Source: CAYYVJ01 sp964475115 (lineage in GTDB: Bacteria; Bacillota; Clostridia; Lachnospirales; Lachnospiraceae). Taken from it: 14,291 nucleotides of DNA. Below, piece by piece: positions 13,658-14,291 of the stretch. The stretch is taken from NCBI GenBank assembly GCA_964475115.1, contig CAYYVJ010000053.1, forward strand, positions 1 through 14,291, read 5' to 3'. Under the pieces are notes generated by a model. That model saw only the letters and a list, made by a program, of their open reading frames with translations. It was not told where the DNA came from and searched no databases. The stretch's first letter is position 1; every line of letters begins with the position of its first letter. The position numbers were made by a program, and so were the translations under genes.

Positions 13658-14257
13658 TTATAACTCGGTGCGCCCTTCCAAGGCTCTTAGCAAAGTGATT
13701 TCATCAATATATTCTAAGTCACCGCCCACTGGTACTCCACTGGCGATTCTAGTAACCTTAATTCCTGTAGGCTTGATTAACTTACTAATATACATAGCCG
13801 TTGTTTCACCCTCTAGACTTGAATTAGTAGCAATAATCACTTCATTTATATCATCTTGTTGCAAACGTTGCATTAATTCTTTTAGTTTTATATCATTTGG
13901 ACCGATTCCTAACATTGGAGAAATGGCTCCATGTAGTACATGATACACCCCTTCATACTTTCCAGTCTTCTCATAGGCAGCTAAGTCTCTCGTATTTTCT
14001 ATAACCATAATTGTTTTAGAGTCTCTTTTTACGCTACTACAAATAGGGCAAAGTTCTTTATCTGTTAATGTAAAGCATTTACTGCAATAGCGCACTGTTT
14101 TCTTTGCCTCTGAAATGGCGTTCACTAAGGATTCCACTCTTTCGGAAGGCAAATTAATAATATGAAATGTTAATCGCTGAGCAGATTTACTTCCAATTCC
14201 AGGCAGAGTCGACAATTCCTCTATCAATTTCGTTATTTGACCACTATAATAATCCAC
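13658..14257 (-). CDS. recR: Recombination mediator RecR
   Basis: A full-length, 199-residue RecR. The N-terminal helix-hairpin-helix 'LSTLPGIGSKSAQRLTFHI' is at 16-34. The C4 zinc finger 'CSKCFTLTDKELCPIC' is at 58-73. The Toprim domain carries 'VIENTRDLAAYEKTGKYEG', with 'IIATNSSLEGETTAMYI' and 'ASGVPVGGDLEYIDEITL' near the end. RecR with RecF or RecO loads RecA on gapped DNA. The start is GTG 14257-14255, 8 nt after GGAG; the nearby ATG (14262-14260) is out of frame. Upstream, beyond the right edge, one expects ybaB and dnaX as in most Firmicutes; only the ribosome site is in view. Confidence 0.97.
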   Translation of the reverse strand: MDYYSGQITKLIEELSTLPGIGSKSAQRLTFHIINLPSERVESLVNAISEAKKTVRYCSKCFTLTDKELCPICSSVKRDSKTIMVIENTRDLAAYEKTGKYEGVYHVLHGAISPMLGIGPNDIKLKELMQRLQQDDINEVIIATNSSLEGETTAMYISKLIKPTGIKVTRIASGVPVGGDLEYIDEITLLRALEGRTEL

Positions 14258-14291
14258 TGCATTTGCTCCTTTATTTCAAGTTAATTCCTCT

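Noticed and set aside
1..14291. CRISPR arrays, tRNA genes, insertion sequences, prophage or defence systems
   Set aside because: No regularly spaced repeats, cloverleaf sequences, transposase or phage-type genes are visible; the window reads as chromosomal core and lineage-specific genes.

Overview
The window is AT-rich DNA from a low-GC, endospore-forming Clostridia-type Firmicute, most likely a Lachnospiraceae member. A Clostridium/Lachnoclostridium phytofermentans-like genome is my guess, not something the sequence proves. The pointers are the sporulation gene yyaC, the clostridial recR-lepB pair, NiaR, strong AGGAGG ribosome sites, TTG and GTG starts, and TTGACA/TATAAT promoters.

Left end (1-1100): two tandem consensus promoters read leftward into a leader with repeated AACATTGATAAT-type sequence. 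This looks like the control region of an rRNA operon whose 16S gene would lie just outside the left edge. A minus-strand DUF1275 (YoaK-like) membrane protein precedes it and is closed by an intrinsic terminator. Divergent from it is a YczE/YyaS-family membrane protein whose promoter spacer holds a perfect 19-bp dyad (operator candidate); it ends at a long hairpin terminator.

2036-5498 (minus strand): an envelope-related operon. It runs from a membrane protein with a JAB/MPN-like cytoplasmic domain lacking the metal ligands and an external LysM, to a membrane-anchored beta-propeller-like protein (probably DUF5711), to a CvpA-family protein, and then to a 53-codon remnant of a VOC/glyoxalase gene that keeps its start, ribosome site, N-terminus and C-terminus but has lost the middle.

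5752-8758: yyaC (plus strand) converges with a niaR plus coiled-coil-membrane-protein pair. A conserved 89-aa soluble protein has a good promoter and converges by 4 bp with a small polytopic membrane protein.

8853-12208: a two-gene operon of a LiaF-like membrane protein and a DUF4097 beta-strand-repeat protein, translationally coupled by ATGA. It meets, head-on, a large TPR/AAA-like ATPase gene. The two genes share a 15-bp palindrome that encodes the same last three residues (Asp-Phe-Asn) on both strands. The ATPase resembles CbbX/SpoVK, with a degenerate Walker B (Glu-Gln where Asp-Glu is expected) and a tandem Glu-Glu-Val-Ala-Val-Thr repeat linker.

12307-12981: about 900 bp without an annotated gene holds a complete-looking minus-strand transcription unit. 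It has a perfect TTGACA-N17-TATAAT promoter, a leader hairpin, a strong ribosome site, a 31-codon ORF with three cysteines, a roughly 400-bp tail with long-range inverted repeats, and a terminator. This is the least explained part of the window.

Right end (13096-14257, minus strand): recR followed by a type I signal peptidase (lepB), the tail of a housekeeping operon that enters from the right.
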